Source of the DNA: Candidatus Methylobacter favarea
Lineage (GTDB): Bacteria > Pseudomonadota > Gammaproteobacteria > Methylococcales > Methylomonadaceae
DNA: 64,000 bases
Assembly: GCF_902806695.1 (NCBI RefSeq)
Contig: NZ_CADCXN010000102.1
Coordinates: 1-64,000, forward strand
Direction of reading: 5' to 3'
In this document: positions 40,136 to 49,067 of the stretch, in pieces
Numbering within the stretch: position 1 is the stretch's first letter
How the letters are laid out: each line of letters begins with the position of its first letter
Made by a program: the position numbers and the translations under genes
Notes under the pieces: model-generated
What the model saw: the letters and a program-made list of their open reading frames with translations, nothing else
Database searches by the model: none
What the model was told of the DNA's origin: nothing

Positions 40136-40358
40136 AGAAGCCGAAGACTTTATCGATAATGCCGATTTGACAGACTATGACCTGTCAGGTTTAACTCCTG
40201 TACGTTTTGAATTTCAGCCGAAGGAGCGCAGCATCACTATGCGTCTATCCGAGCCCTTGCTGGAAGCTATCAAAGAAGAGGCGCGGCATTCGGGGATACC
40301 GTATCAGCGGTTTATCCGTCAGGCGCTTGAAAAAGCAGTCCATCCAAAAAACTCATAA
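40101..40358 (+). CDS. brnA: BrnA-family antitoxin (CopG/RHH-like)
   Basis: An 85-residue partner of BrnT. The N-terminus KKKLPILTTDKEAEDFIDNA is typical of BrnA, and the C-terminal half (ITMRLSEPLLEAIKEEARHS) is a ribbon-helix-helix that would bind its own promoter. It starts inside brnT (ATG 40101), as usual for the pair. It lies in an accessory island with mobile elements on the right. Confidence 0.87.
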   Translation: MKKKLPILTTDKEAEDFIDNADLTDYDLSGLTPVRFEFQPKERSITMRLSEPLLEAIKEEARHSGIPYQRFIRQALEKAVHPKNS

Positions 40359-40688
40359 AAAACAGAACGGCAGATTTTCGGTCATATCGTCTTTTTTGAA
40401 AAGGCGATTTAGGTCAGGTGCGTTCCCAAACCTAGTAAACCTTATCTGATTTTATTTTGCCGATTGCCCGGCAAGAAGCATGGAATCACCCGTCAGGTAG
40501 GGTTAAAAGTCCTATAGCCTACCTTAAAGACGTAACAACAAAAGCTAACATGGGCACATTTGAGCCGGTAAGTGGCCCCAAGGTCTTCATCAAAAACCTA
40601 AAGCAGAGTTTACGGCAATAGTCATAAGCCATACGTCATTTATCCCTGTAGGGTTTATTAGGGTATATGTCGTAGTATGTTGTATTAT
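40359..40688. other. Non-coding gap left of the IS982 element
   Basis: About 330 bp. It contains a small imperfect hairpin (GGTAGG ... CCTACC near 40495-40525). I see no gene. It may be decayed coding sequence from the island. Confidence 0.45.
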
Positions 40689-40695
40689 ACATATT

Positions 40696-41690
40696 ACGCG
40701 ATGCTCAACTTTTAAACCTCAACCAATGACTCAAAAAGCAAAGTCGGGTTGCCCATGAGTTTTCCCAAGAAGCAGTCCATAGTATGGGCAAGCAGTTTAC
40801 GGATAAAGCGGTTAGCCAAATGCCAAGTGTCGCGTGCCCTCACTTTTTCGATATGAAAACGTTCGGTCAATTGCCCGATGACGGTTTCCACTAAGCGTCT
40901 GCTCGACATCAATTGGTCGACAAACGCCTTTGGCCTTAAGTCTTGCATGTTTTTCCGTAAAGGGGTCTGCAAATCAAGGCCTTGTTGTGCCAATGTTTGC
41001 TTTAGACAAGGACGGCTATAGCCTTTGTCCCCAATTAGTAACCCTTGCAGACCGCCGCCCATGTCCGGCAGCACATCCCGTTCGTCCACATTCGCAGGGG
41101 TAAAGGCATAGCCACAGATGATGCCTTCGAAACTGATCAGCACATGCCCTTCAAAGCCATAATATTTCTCATCCTTCGCCGCGCAATAACTGAATCCTGC
41201 TTCGCCCTTGAAACAACGACTGCCGGATGCTCGAGCATACTTGCAGACCGGCATCGGGAAGCCGTCAACCAAGTGGACCGAATCGTCCATCGCCCCGATT
41301 GGCCTAGCGATGTGATCCTGTATGCGCCTTTTCAGAGCCCATAAATTGGCGCTTTGCTTGGCAAAGTTGGCACGCGAACCCAAGTGAGGAAACCAGTCAT
41401 GCCAGTGATGACGAAAATAACGCCAGATGCCCTTGTCATGGTCTTTACCCATGAATTCACCCACGATCTCCATTGGGATGACTTCGGCGTCGCTCAGCTT
41501 GGGCATAAAACCTCGACTTCTTAGCAGTTGGGTGACGATTGTTCGGCAGATATCTTCTACACAGCAATAGACATAAATGATAAAGTCTTCTACTGACATG
41601 GCCTTTTACCCTTATAAAGTTGCTTTTGGTAGAACCACTCTACGGGAGTTGCGGCCTTGTCTTCAATTCATTTAAAGTCGAGCATCGCGT
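40696..41690 (-). mobile_element. Intact IS982-family insertion sequence with target duplication
   Basis: The ends share the inverted repeat ACGCGATGCTC(A/G)ACTTT, at 40696-40712 on the left and 41674-41690 on the right. A 7-bp direct repeat ACATATT flanks it (40689-40695 and 41691-41697). The element is 995 bp, typical for the IS982 family. The exact ends and the intact transposase suggest a recent insertion. Confidence 0.88.
40712..41599 (-). CDS. IS982-family transposase
   Basis: A full 295-residue DDE transposase. The first Asp is in SVHLVDGFPMPVCKYARA, the second in LLIGDKGYSRP and the Glu in RRLVETVIGQLTERFHIE. The DGFPMPVC box is the mark of the family. It fills the IS, its stop lying within the left inverted repeat. 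No frameshift is visible, so it is likely active. Confidence 0.92.
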   Translation of the reverse strand: MSVEDFIIYVYCCVEDICRTIVTQLLRSRGFMPKLSDAEVIPMEIVGEFMGKDHDKGIWRYFRHHWHDWFPHLGSRANFAKQSANLWALKRRIQDHIARPIGAMDDSVHLVDGFPMPVCKYARASGSRCFKGEAGFSYCAAKDEKYYGFEGHVLISFEGIICGYAFTPANVDERDVLPDMGGGLQGLLIGDKGYSRPCLKQTLAQQGLDLQTPLRKNMQDLRPKAFVDQLMSSRRLVETVIGQLTERFHIEKVRARDTWHLANRFIRKLLAHTMDCFLGKLMGNPTLLFESLVEV

Positions 41691-41774
41691 ACATATTACA
41701 ATTACATATATTTAAAGGTGATTCATTATGGCCATTACAAAGGGAACCGTAAGTATTCCTTCGTAAATGAGTAA

Positions 41775-41966
41775 CAGGTAGCACAAGAAAAGAAAAATCT
41801 AGCCATTAAACCTTATGCTGCTGGCAATATGCCGCAAGGCTTGGCTAAAAAAGCCTACGCTGCCTTAGACAAAGCCGTCGATAACGCCTATGGCTACAAA
41901 GGCAAATCAACTGACGCGGCACGAGTCGCGTTTTTATTTAAGCTATATCAAGCGATGGTGATGTAA
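41775..41966 (+). pseudogene. 3' tail of a type II (IIL-like) DNA methyltransferase
   Basis: An open frame of 63 codons with no start, ending at TAA 41964. The end reads AGNMPQGLAKKAYAALDKAV, then DNAYGYKGKSTDAARVAFLF and KLYQ. The ALDKAVDNAYGYKG...ARVAFLFxLYQ stretch is the usual C-terminal end of large YeeA-like or MmeI-like restriction-modification proteins. The body of the gene is gone. A short start with a good ribosome site (ATG 41729, MAITKGTVSIPS) precedes it and stops at once. The tail is the relic of a lost restriction-modification system. Confidence 0.55.
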
Positions 41967-42025
41967 GCGAGCAATAAAGATGGATACTGGGCTAATACCG
42001 TATTAAAGAAAACTCTAAGTTTTAT

Positions 42026-42649
42026 CTAATATGTTGGGCGTGTACCCCGGCATGAAGGAAAACGTGTGCAGCCTAAAAATGCTTGTCCAGCCTTATTTCC
42101 TTTACGTGAAACCCGCTTAACCATTGCGCTACCGCAAACCGGGCAACAAAGGTCATTTTGAGTTTCTTTAAATATAGGGTTAGGGCTGTAAGCAGGTGAG
42201 GAAGATTTTTTTATTAAATGTGAAAGGGCATTACCGTCAATTAACTCAATATTCCTCCCTTTAGCAAAATTCTGTGCGTCGTCAGTGAACACGCCTGACG
42301 TGACGACATAGCTGCCAGCAGCCCCTTTCGCTGCCATAACCCCATATAACTCGCGGACAATTTGTACACCGACTTTAAATGACTTCCAATATTTGCATTG
42401 AACCAAGTAAGTATCGCCGTCTTTCCTTAATATTAAATCTACACCACCATCCTTACCATTTACGCCTGATTCCGTTATGGCGAAACCACGTTGACGAAAT
42501 GCTTCATTCACTAACATTTCAAACTCTCTCCAATCCATATCAAGAAGCAAACCCTGGTTACTCCTTTGCCGTGTATCGGCCAGCAAAGATTCGCGTTTCC
42601 GGCGGTTAAAAAAAGAAAGCAAAGCGCCCAAGACAAAAATAAAAGGCAA
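42026..42649 (-). CDS. Mrr-type restriction endonuclease with topoisomerase-like zinc ribbon, N-terminally clipped
   Basis: A 207-residue product from a TTG start. Residues 1-15 are a membrane helix. The PD-(D/E)xK nuclease core has its metal site in GKDGGVDLILRKDGDTYLVQ followed by CKYW. A C-terminal C4 zinc ribbon (CCPVCG...GCTRFPSCRG) resembles those of type I topoisomerases. In frame upstream of the TTG the codons still read like a first membrane helix (LNSHFTSIGQYL), back to a stop at 42704, so the true 5' end is lost beside the next transposon. Proteins with this layout cut modified or foreign DNA; whether this copy is active is uncertain. Confidence 0.75.
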   Translation of the reverse strand: MPFIFVLGALLSFFNRRKRESLLADTRQRSNQGLLLDMDWREFEMLVNEAFRQRGFAITESGVNGKDGGVDLILRKDGDTYLVQCKYWKSFKVGVQIVRELYGVMAAKGAAGSYVVTSGVFTDDAQNFAKGRNIELIDGNALSHLIKKSSSPAYSPNPIFKETQNDLCCPVCGSAMVKRVSRKGNKAGQAFLGCTRFPSCRGTRPTY

Positions 42650-42762
42650 AAGATATTGACCAATAGAAGTAAAATGTGAATTAAGAGCTAAATAGAGGCC
42701 AGCTCACCGGTTGGGCTACAATATTGGGAAAGACACGACTCCCCCCATTTTCTCAGTAAACG

Positions 42763-43645
42763 ATGAACTGGCAAGAACAATTAATAACAATTTACCTGTA
42801 TGTAGGCAAGCACTATCAGGATAACCTTTGGGTTTATAGTCAGCGAATGTCGAATTACGCAGACCTGAGTTTTACCGATGAAGAAGTCATCGCGATCTAT
42901 CTATTCGGTGTCATTGATAAAAATAGAGAGCTAAAAAAGCTCTAGGGTTATGCCGATCGCCATTGGCGGCCTTGGTTTCCAAGGCTACCCAGTTACACCG
43001 CCTTTGTTCAGCGACTGAATAAAGTAGCTGATGTTTTCGCGCCATTGCTGGAAATCATTCAGCAAGAGCAAGAAGAAAAAAATCAAGGGCAAGTCTGGTT
43101 GATAGATTCTTTTCCTGTGGCGCTAGCCAAGCAAGGTCACCGGTTTAAAGCACGCGTTGCAAGAGAGTTAGCGGATGCGGGCTATTGTCCAACCAAGAAA
43201 CTGTACTATTACGGTGTTCGGGTTCATATCGTCGGGCGTCGTCAAGCGGGCGTGTTGCCGAATCCTGAATATATGGGTGTAACGGGAGCAAGTTGCCATG
43301 ATGGAACCGTATTTGATCAGATTAGGCCTGAATTAAATCGCAATGAGCTCTATGGCGATAAAGCCTATCACCGATCAGATGCAAAAGACGTGAGAGAAAC
43401 TCAAAACCTGACGGTATTAACGCCAGTGAAAAAACAAAAAGGCCAAGTGTATTTAGAGCCCAGGATCAATGGTTATCGACTGCCATTTCTCGTGTCCGGC
43501 AGCCGATTGAAACTTTATTCGGCTGCATTTAACAACAAACAGGCATTGAATGCGCGGGTAAAGTTCGATCATACAGCGGTCTGATGGTGCATGTCTTCGG
43601 CAAGTTGGCCGCCGCCATGTTTTTTTTGGAATTATTTACGCGTTA
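42763..43645 (+). pseudogene. DDE transposase (IS982-like or related), broken
   Basis: The first part (42763-42945) ends in an in-frame TAG, after which the same frame resumes GYADRHWRPWFPRLPSYTAF. It continues through WLIDSFPVALAKQGHRF, KKLYYYGVRVHIVGRR and LYGDKAYHRSD, with two catalytic Asp residues. A frameshift near 43460 scrambles the rest, though the expected WIEQQTG/SYSGLMVHVFGKLAA tail can be read in another frame. It is unlike the intact IS982 copy in detail. I could not locate its terminal repeats. Confidence 0.75.
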
Positions 43646-43728
43646 GCTCTTAATTAATTTAACCTTTGCCTTAACCGCCCTGGTTCAGCTTATTACAATT
43701 TAATTCGCTTTTAATTCTATCTAAAAGC

Positions 43729-44403
43729 TTAACTTTTAATAATGCCGTCTTCTAGTTCTACTACCCGATCAGCAATATCGAGAATACGATAATCATGCGT
43801 CACCAGCAGTATTGTCGTGCCCGAGTCGCTGGCCAATGTTTTGAGAATGCCCACAGCCTCCTGGCCGCTCTGTTTATCCAGCGATGCGGTAGGTTCATCG
43901 GCAAGGATGATTTTGGGATTGCCAACCAAAGCGCGGGCAATTGATACTCGCTGACGTTGACCCCCGGAAAGTTGATCCGGTTTATGGTGGAGCCGATCTG
44001 CCAACCCCACCGCAGACAGCATTTCTGCCGAACGCTTGAGCCGTTCCTGTTCGTTCAAGCCATTATGCATTTCAAGAGTCATGCAGACATTCTGCAAGGC
44101 AGTCAGGGATTTGAGCAGATTGTGTTGCTGAAAAATATAGCCAATTTGCTGACGTATCTGCACTTTGGTTTTCTCAATACTGTTGACGAGTTGCTTGCCT
44201 AATACGAGAGCGCTGCCTTCGGCGGCCTGACGCAAGCCGCCAATAATAGTCAGAAGCGTGGTCTTTCCTGAACCGGATGGCCCGGTCATCAGGACAATTT
44301 CTCCGCTATAGATAGTGAGATTTACCCGTTTTAATACCTGCAGTTGCAACTCGCCGCTGCCGTAGCTGAAATTCAAATCCTTGACATTAATCATGGCTGT
44401 CAT
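43729..44403 (-). CDS. DevA-type ABC transporter ATP-binding protein
   Basis: Energises export by the neighbouring permease. The 224-residue protein has Walker A (GPSGSGKTTLLTIIGG), the Q-loop (GYIFQQHNLL), the ABC signature (DQLSGGQRQRVSIARAL) and Walker B (ILADEPTASLD), plus the H-loop LVTHD. Sequence and gene set match the DevBCA/MacB-like exporter type. The start ATG overlaps the permease stop (ATGA). Confidence 0.92.
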   Translation of the reverse strand: MTAMINVKDLNFSYGSGELQLQVLKRVNLTIYSGEIVLMTGPSGSGKTTLLTIIGGLRQAAEGSALVLGKQLVNSIEKTKVQIRQQIGYIFQQHNLLKSLTALQNVCMTLEMHNGLNEQERLKRSAEMLSAVGLADRLHHKPDQLSGGQRQRVSIARALVGNPKIILADEPTASLDKQSGQEAVGILKTLASDSGTTILLVTHDYRILDIADRVVELEDGIIKS

Positions 44404-45572
44404 CAGAACATATCCGCAGGATTAGCCGCTCCAAGTTTACGCATGGCGAGTATTCCGGCTGTAGCACACATGGTTAGAATAAATACAAAAATGGTAAAAA
44501 TCTTATCCAATGTCATGGGCATGGGCATATATATTTGCCCCTCAGCCAGGCGGTAAAGACCCACTGATACTATATAGCCCGGTATAAATCCTAAAATGGC
44601 CAGGAAAAATGCTGATGCGAAAACGACTCTGATGAAATAACCGGTTCTATAACCCATCGCTTTCAGGGTGGCAAACTCGTTAAGATGATTGGTAATGTCG
44701 GTAAACAGAATCTGGTAAACAATGACCATGCCCACCACCAGTCCCATGACGGTGCCGAAACCGAATATAAAACCGATGGGCGTTCTGGTTTGCCAGTAAA
44801 ATTTTTCAGATTCGACTAACTCGTCAAAAGTGAAAAAATTGATATCCTTGTTAAGTTTGGCGATAAGTTCTGACTTTACTTTCTCCTTATCGGCGCCTGG
44901 CACGAGTTTTATAATTCCAAGATTGATTTTTTCAGAAATTCGCTCAGGAAAAATCCTTAAAAAATTCAAGTCGCTGGTAATGACATTGGCGTCAGCTGAA
45001 AAAGATATTCCCAAACGAAAAAGCCCTACCACTTTTACTTTATGGTCATTGATTTCGTTAATGTTCCTCCCTTCGGAAATTAGTTTGCGCATAGGTCCGA
45101 ATTCAGGCCGGGAAGACTCATCAAAGAGTATTGTATCCTTTAGGTGAAGCTGCTCCTGCTTATCCCGGACTTCATCGATATTCATAAGATTAGTATCCGT
45201 ATCATAGCCATAGACCATCAATGTCCTTTTAGTTTGCGTTACCGCATCCTTGAATTGAGCCAAACCTATATACATGGGATACGCGGAAACCACTTGGGGA
45301 TGACCAAGCGCGCGCATTAATTCGCTGCGGTCAAATAGCACAGAGCGCCACATTGCTTCGGTTTGTTTATGCATTATGAATAAATCGCCGTTCATTTTCG
45401 TTGGTGAAGAAGATGCCCCTGCATATAGCGCATCTTTAAAACCCATTTGCATAAAAACCAGCACCGTGGCAAACAATACTCCGCATATGGCGGCAATGAG
45501 CTTGGTGCGGTCATGGATCAGTTGCCGCCACGCCAAACGCGCCGGAAACACGAAAATGACAAGCAGACTCAT
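44403..45572 (-). CDS. DevC-type ABC transporter permease
   Basis: A 389-residue FtsX/MacB-like membrane protein. One N-terminal helix (LIAAICGVLFATVLVFMQMG) is followed by a large periplasmic domain and three C-terminal helices (FGTVMGLVVGMVIVYQIL, FASAFFLAILGFIPGYIV, TIFVFILTMCATAGI). DevC members couple to a periplasmic adaptor and TolC. Here the adaptor gene precedes it by ATGA overlap. TolC is not nearby. The substrate cannot be told from sequence. Confidence 0.88.
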   Translation of the reverse strand: MSLLVIFVFPARLAWRQLIHDRTKLIAAICGVLFATVLVFMQMGFKDALYAGASSSPTKMNGDLFIMHKQTEAMWRSVLFDRSELMRALGHPQVVSAYPMYIGLAQFKDAVTQTKRTLMVYGYDTDTNLMNIDEVRDKQEQLHLKDTILFDESSRPEFGPMRKLISEGRNINEINDHKVKVVGLFRLGISFSADANVITSDLNFLRIFPERISEKINLGIIKLVPGADKEKVKSELIAKLNKDINFFTFDELVESEKFYWQTRTPIGFIFGFGTVMGLVVGMVIVYQILFTDITNHLNEFATLKAMGYRTGYFIRVVFASAFFLAILGFIPGYIVSVGLYRLAEGQIYMPMPMTLDKIFTIFVFILTMCATAGILAMRKLGAANPADMF

Positions 45573-46507
45573 GGCAGAATCCGCACCTGAACCTGACGAT
45601 AAATCTGATGCTGCAAATCAGAAACCGCCTGCTTTTCCAGAGTCAGGCGCACCTCAATAATCCGGTTATCCTTGTCAGCCAAAGGATCGGTATCATTTAA
45701 GTCATTTTTTCTGACCTGAAAGCCAAGCTCCCGGACTTCAGCGGCATAGGGCGCGGGAAAACCTATTATGCGGATTTCTGCTGTCTGCCCGATATGTACG
45801 CGCGGGAAATCCGCCTCATAAATTTCTGCTACGACATCAAGCTGGCTTAAATCGGCCATTTCCAGCAAGCCTTTATCTGTAATCCGCTCTCCAGGCCAGG
45901 TATGTATTTTGAGAATAGTGCCCGCTATGGGAGCTTTTATGACGGTTTTAGCCAGGTTTTCCTCCGCTACCCGCCTATCGGCTCTGGCGCTGGCAATTTC
46001 CGCCCGAAGCTGGGCTATCGTTGCTTGCGATTGCTGGAAAATCAAATGCTTCTGGTCGGCTAATGAAATACTGGCCGCTGCTGTTTTAATAAGTGTTTTA
46101 TAACGAAGGTATTCTTTTTCATTATAGGCAAGGATAATTTTTTCAACAGCCAGTTTCGATTCAAGCACCTGCATATTGGCTTTTACAACTTCGATATCGG
46201 CTTTTCTTTTATTATGATCAGCTAATAATGCCAACACATCCTGATTTTTGACTTGATCCCCTTCCCGAAACAATAATTTCTCCAGGTTAGCTCCTTCAGC
46301 GCCGGCATTATGAGAGACACGAATAACGCGCGTGCGCGGCTCTATGCGGCCTAAAGCACCTACACCCATAGCTGGATTGACGGCTGCTTTTAAACTGTTC
46401 TGATCAAGTTCACTGTTGTGCTCTATTTTAGCAACACCAGCCAGGCTAACACTATTTAAACTGATAAAAACAATTAATTGAAAGTAGGTAAAGTGGCGAA
46501 AGCCCAT
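45569..46507 (-). CDS. DevB-type periplasmic adaptor (HlyD/MFP family)
   Basis: A 312-residue membrane-fusion protein. It has an N-terminal signal or anchor helix (FQLIVFISLNSVSLAG). A barrel-sandwich/lipoyl motif (EGDQVKNQDVLALLADHNKR and VIKAPIAGTILKIHTWPGE) flanks a long coiled-coil arm (about residues 110-190). Beta-barrel segments (VGQ-like VHIGQTAEIRIIGFPAPY) follow. It would join DevC to an outer-membrane channel. It is first in the three-gene operon. Confidence 0.88.
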   Translation of the reverse strand: MGFRHFTYFQLIVFISLNSVSLAGVAKIEHNSELDQNSLKAAVNPAMGVGALGRIEPRTRVIRVSHNAGAEGANLEKLLFREGDQVKNQDVLALLADHNKRKADIEVVKANMQVLESKLAVEKIILAYNEKEYLRYKTLIKTAAASISLADQKHLIFQQSQATIAQLRAEIASARADRRVAEENLAKTVIKAPIAGTILKIHTWPGERITDKGLLEMADLSQLDVVAEIYEADFPRVHIGQTAEIRIIGFPAPYAAEVRELGFQVRKNDLNDTDPLADKDNRIIEVRLTLEKQAVSDLQHQIYRQVQVRILP

Positions 46508-47249
46508 ATTCGTAATCCTGTTTATGATAAATTCTGGGTAAAATTCTGATTTTCAGTACTCGCTTTGTAATTGTGCTAGGGAGCATTTGCTTATCTATTA
46601 TAGTCATTTCGATCAGGCCCGGTTGTGATGGGCCGGGTAACAGGCGGGGATTTTTCAGCCCTTCACCCTGATCCGGCTGAAATTTACTCTTTGCCAGGCG
46701 GTTCAAGACAAGGATAAAAATAACGTCTGCACGCGTAAAAAAGATGCCGTTCAGGTTTTATAGTGTTTACCGAAGGTCATGCTGATTATCTGGCTGTAAT
46801 TCAGGCAGGAAGTTGCTGATAAAACTCGTTCGCGTGATGATGATTGCTCAATGACTGAATGCGATGCTCGTTATGGATGTTTAGTAAAGCGGGTTTTTCG
46901 AGTTATGGTTATGGATTTAGTGATATAGGGTAAAGGGAAAATATTTATTTTTTTCTGCTCTGTATTCCATCTGCCAAGAACGGTATTAATTCCAGTTGCG
47001 CTATTTAAAAGTCAGTGGTAGATTGAATCGGCAGGTTTTAAGTATCAGCATCCAGCGGTTTTAATTGAATTGTTTCTGGAGCCAAACATTAATGATCAGT
47101 TAAAAGTACGGGCCAGTCTTTTCTGCTTTTTATCGTTAATCGCTAATTTAACAATAATTAGCGCACTTTCATACACCATAGCTTCTCATACTACGTCAAA
47201 TCGTCAACTTGGCGTGAGTTTTTATTAATTCCGGATTACTTTAAATTAG
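46508..47249. other. Long non-coding gap
   Basis: About 740 bp between the divergent devB and the CNNM-type gene. A minus-strand frame (46900-46801) reads NIHNEHRIQSLSNHHHANEF with a stop at each end and may be the tail of a lost mobile-element gene; this is very uncertain. I see no RNA gene or strong promoter. Confidence 0.4.
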
Positions 47250-48587
47250 ATGAATAATCTTTTTCTGATTATCGTTGCTTTATTGCTGGTCGCACTGAAT
47301 GGTTTTTTTGTAGCCGCGGAGTTCGGGCTAGTCAAATTGCGTCAAACGCGCATTCGCGCCATTGCTAAAGCCAAAGGGTGGCGCGGCCGTATTCTGGCGA
47401 AAGTACATGCAAAAATTGATGCTTATTTATCAGCTTGCCAATTAGGCATAACCCTGGCATCCCTCGGTTTGGGCTGGGTTGGAGAGCCTGCTTTTGCCGA
47501 TGTTTTGGAGCCTGTGTTTGAAAGGGCCGGGGTCGCCTCGCCGGCGCTAATTCATGGCATTGCATTTACTGTCGCATTTTCCATCATTTCTTTTTTGCAC
47601 ATCGTAATCGGTGAGCTCGCGCCCAAATCAATGGCGATACGCAATCCGGAAGTAATCGGTTTATGGAGCGCCGCGCCTCTTTATGGTTTTTATTGGCTGA
47701 TGTTTCCTGCGATCTGGATTCTTAATAGCAGTGCCAATCTGGTATTGCGTTTGCTGGGACTGGGTAATGTCCATGCTCATGATGCGCACTATTCGGCTGA
47801 CGAACTCAAACTTATCTTGCGTTCCAGCAGTTCAGTCGAACGATTTACCCAGGACGAATGGAATGTCATGGCGAAAACGCTCGATTTCAGTGATTTGGAA
47901 GCATCAGACCTGATGCGTCCGATCCGCGAAGTCGTGGCCTTGCATCGGTCCAGGTCAGTGCAGGGAAACCTGCAAATTATTTATAAGTCCCGGTTTAGCC
48001 GTTATCCTTATTTCGATAGCAACGGTGTTGATGTGCTGGGAGTGATTCATTTGAAAGATTTGTTTTTCGCCCAGCAAGGGGGCAAGGCGATTGATGATTT
48101 GACTTCCTATCTGCGGCCGATCCAATATGTTTCGCCCGGTAAGGGCGCATTGGAGGTATTGCGTCATTTCCTCACAGGAGCGCCGCATTTTGCAATCATT
48201 GGGCAAAAAGGCCAAAAGCCGCAAGGCTTTATTACATTGGATAATCTGTTAAGTGCGATAGTAGGTGAAATACGCGATGAGTTCCGTCAAAACGACAAAG
48301 ACTGGACCTGGCTGGATGATGGCACGCTTATCGGCAAGGGCAGTTTGCCGATATTTACACTGGAACGGATTTTAGGGATTGATATAGAGAACGAAGAACT
48401 CGATTTGGAGGATGCAGCCTCGATAGGGGGGCTCATAATGGCTAAACTCCGCGATATTCCCGTAGAAAACCAGCGCATCGAATTTAAGCAACTGGCTATC
48501 GTGGTCAAGAAAATGAAGGGGGCAACCATCGTTTTTGTCCAGGTCTTTCCTAAGGAAAACGATATGGCGATAAATTCCAACTCCTGA
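47250..48587 (+). CDS. CNNM/CorC-HlyC family membrane protein
   Basis: A 445-residue inner-membrane protein. The N-terminal DUF21/CNNM membrane domain (helices near 5-25, 65-90, 100-120, 135-160; AAEFGLVKLRQTRIRAIA) is followed by a pair of CBS domains and a C-terminal CorC_HlyC domain (GKGSLPIFTLERILGIDI). Such proteins are linked to Mg or Co efflux and membrane integrity. It stands alone. The substrate is inferred only. Confidence 0.9.
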   Translation: MNNLFLIIVALLLVALNGFFVAAEFGLVKLRQTRIRAIAKAKGWRGRILAKVHAKIDAYLSACQLGITLASLGLGWVGEPAFADVLEPVFERAGVASPALIHGIAFTVAFSIISFLHIVIGELAPKSMAIRNPEVIGLWSAAPLYGFYWLMFPAIWILNSSANLVLRLLGLGNVHAHDAHYSADELKLILRSSSSVERFTQDEWNVMAKTLDFSDLEASDLMRPIREVVALHRSRSVQGNLQIIYKSRFSRYPYFDSNGVDVLGVIHLKDLFFAQQGGKAIDDLTSYLRPIQYVSPGKGALEVLRHFLTGAPHFAIIGQKGQKPQGFITLDNLLSAIVGEIRDEFRQNDKDWTWLDDGTLIGKGSLPIFTLERILGIDIENEELDLEDAASIGGLIMAKLRDIPVENQRIEFKQLAIVVKKMKGATIVFVQVFPKENDMAINSNS

Positions 48588-49067
48588 ATAACTTTACCTA
48601 AATTTTTTATTTGCGAAGTTGAGCTTAACCTTAGGTTTTAAATAGGCCAAACTTTTGTCGATGTGAAGTACTTGATTTATAATAGTTTATTCATTGCCGA
48701 GCATTATTTTTGCCAAACGCAGGGCAACAAAAACCCAATTGCTGAATTGTAAGATGACTGCATTTGTTTATAGCAAGGATGAGAAAAGCTCGACAATAAA
48801 TGGAATTTATTCTTGAAGTTTAGAATATAATATTAGCCCGGAATGCTCCTCGCTATTCAAAATGACTAATTATGGAACTGAGACTTGGGCATATTAGTAA
48901 GCAGCTTCCTTTATGGGGTTAATAAAGACGCCTAATTTCAGCATTAACAAAAAGATTGCCGACTTATTGCTGGCGCCGTAAAACAGCAACTTTACAATTT
49001 GCATCCTGAACCTAAAGCGACTAGATAGCTTGAGAATTCCAGAATATTTCAGTTATCATAAAAAATT
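48588..49067. other. Non-coding gap before hpnN
   Basis: About 480 bp, AT-rich. A plausible promoter (TTGTCG, 17 bp, TATAAT) lies at 48655-48683 but is some 385 bp from hpnN. I see nothing else. Confidence 0.45.
48655..48683 (+). promoter_or_regulatory. Candidate promoter far upstream of hpnN
   Basis: TTGTCG (48655-48660), 17-bp spacer, TATAAT (48678-48683). If used, it would give a leader of nearly 400 nt before hpnN, or transcribe an unseen small RNA. Confidence 0.3.

Noticed and set aside
46452-46706. 84-codon minus-strand ORF over the start of devB
   Set aside because: Overlaps the devB signal peptide in another frame and lacks any pattern.
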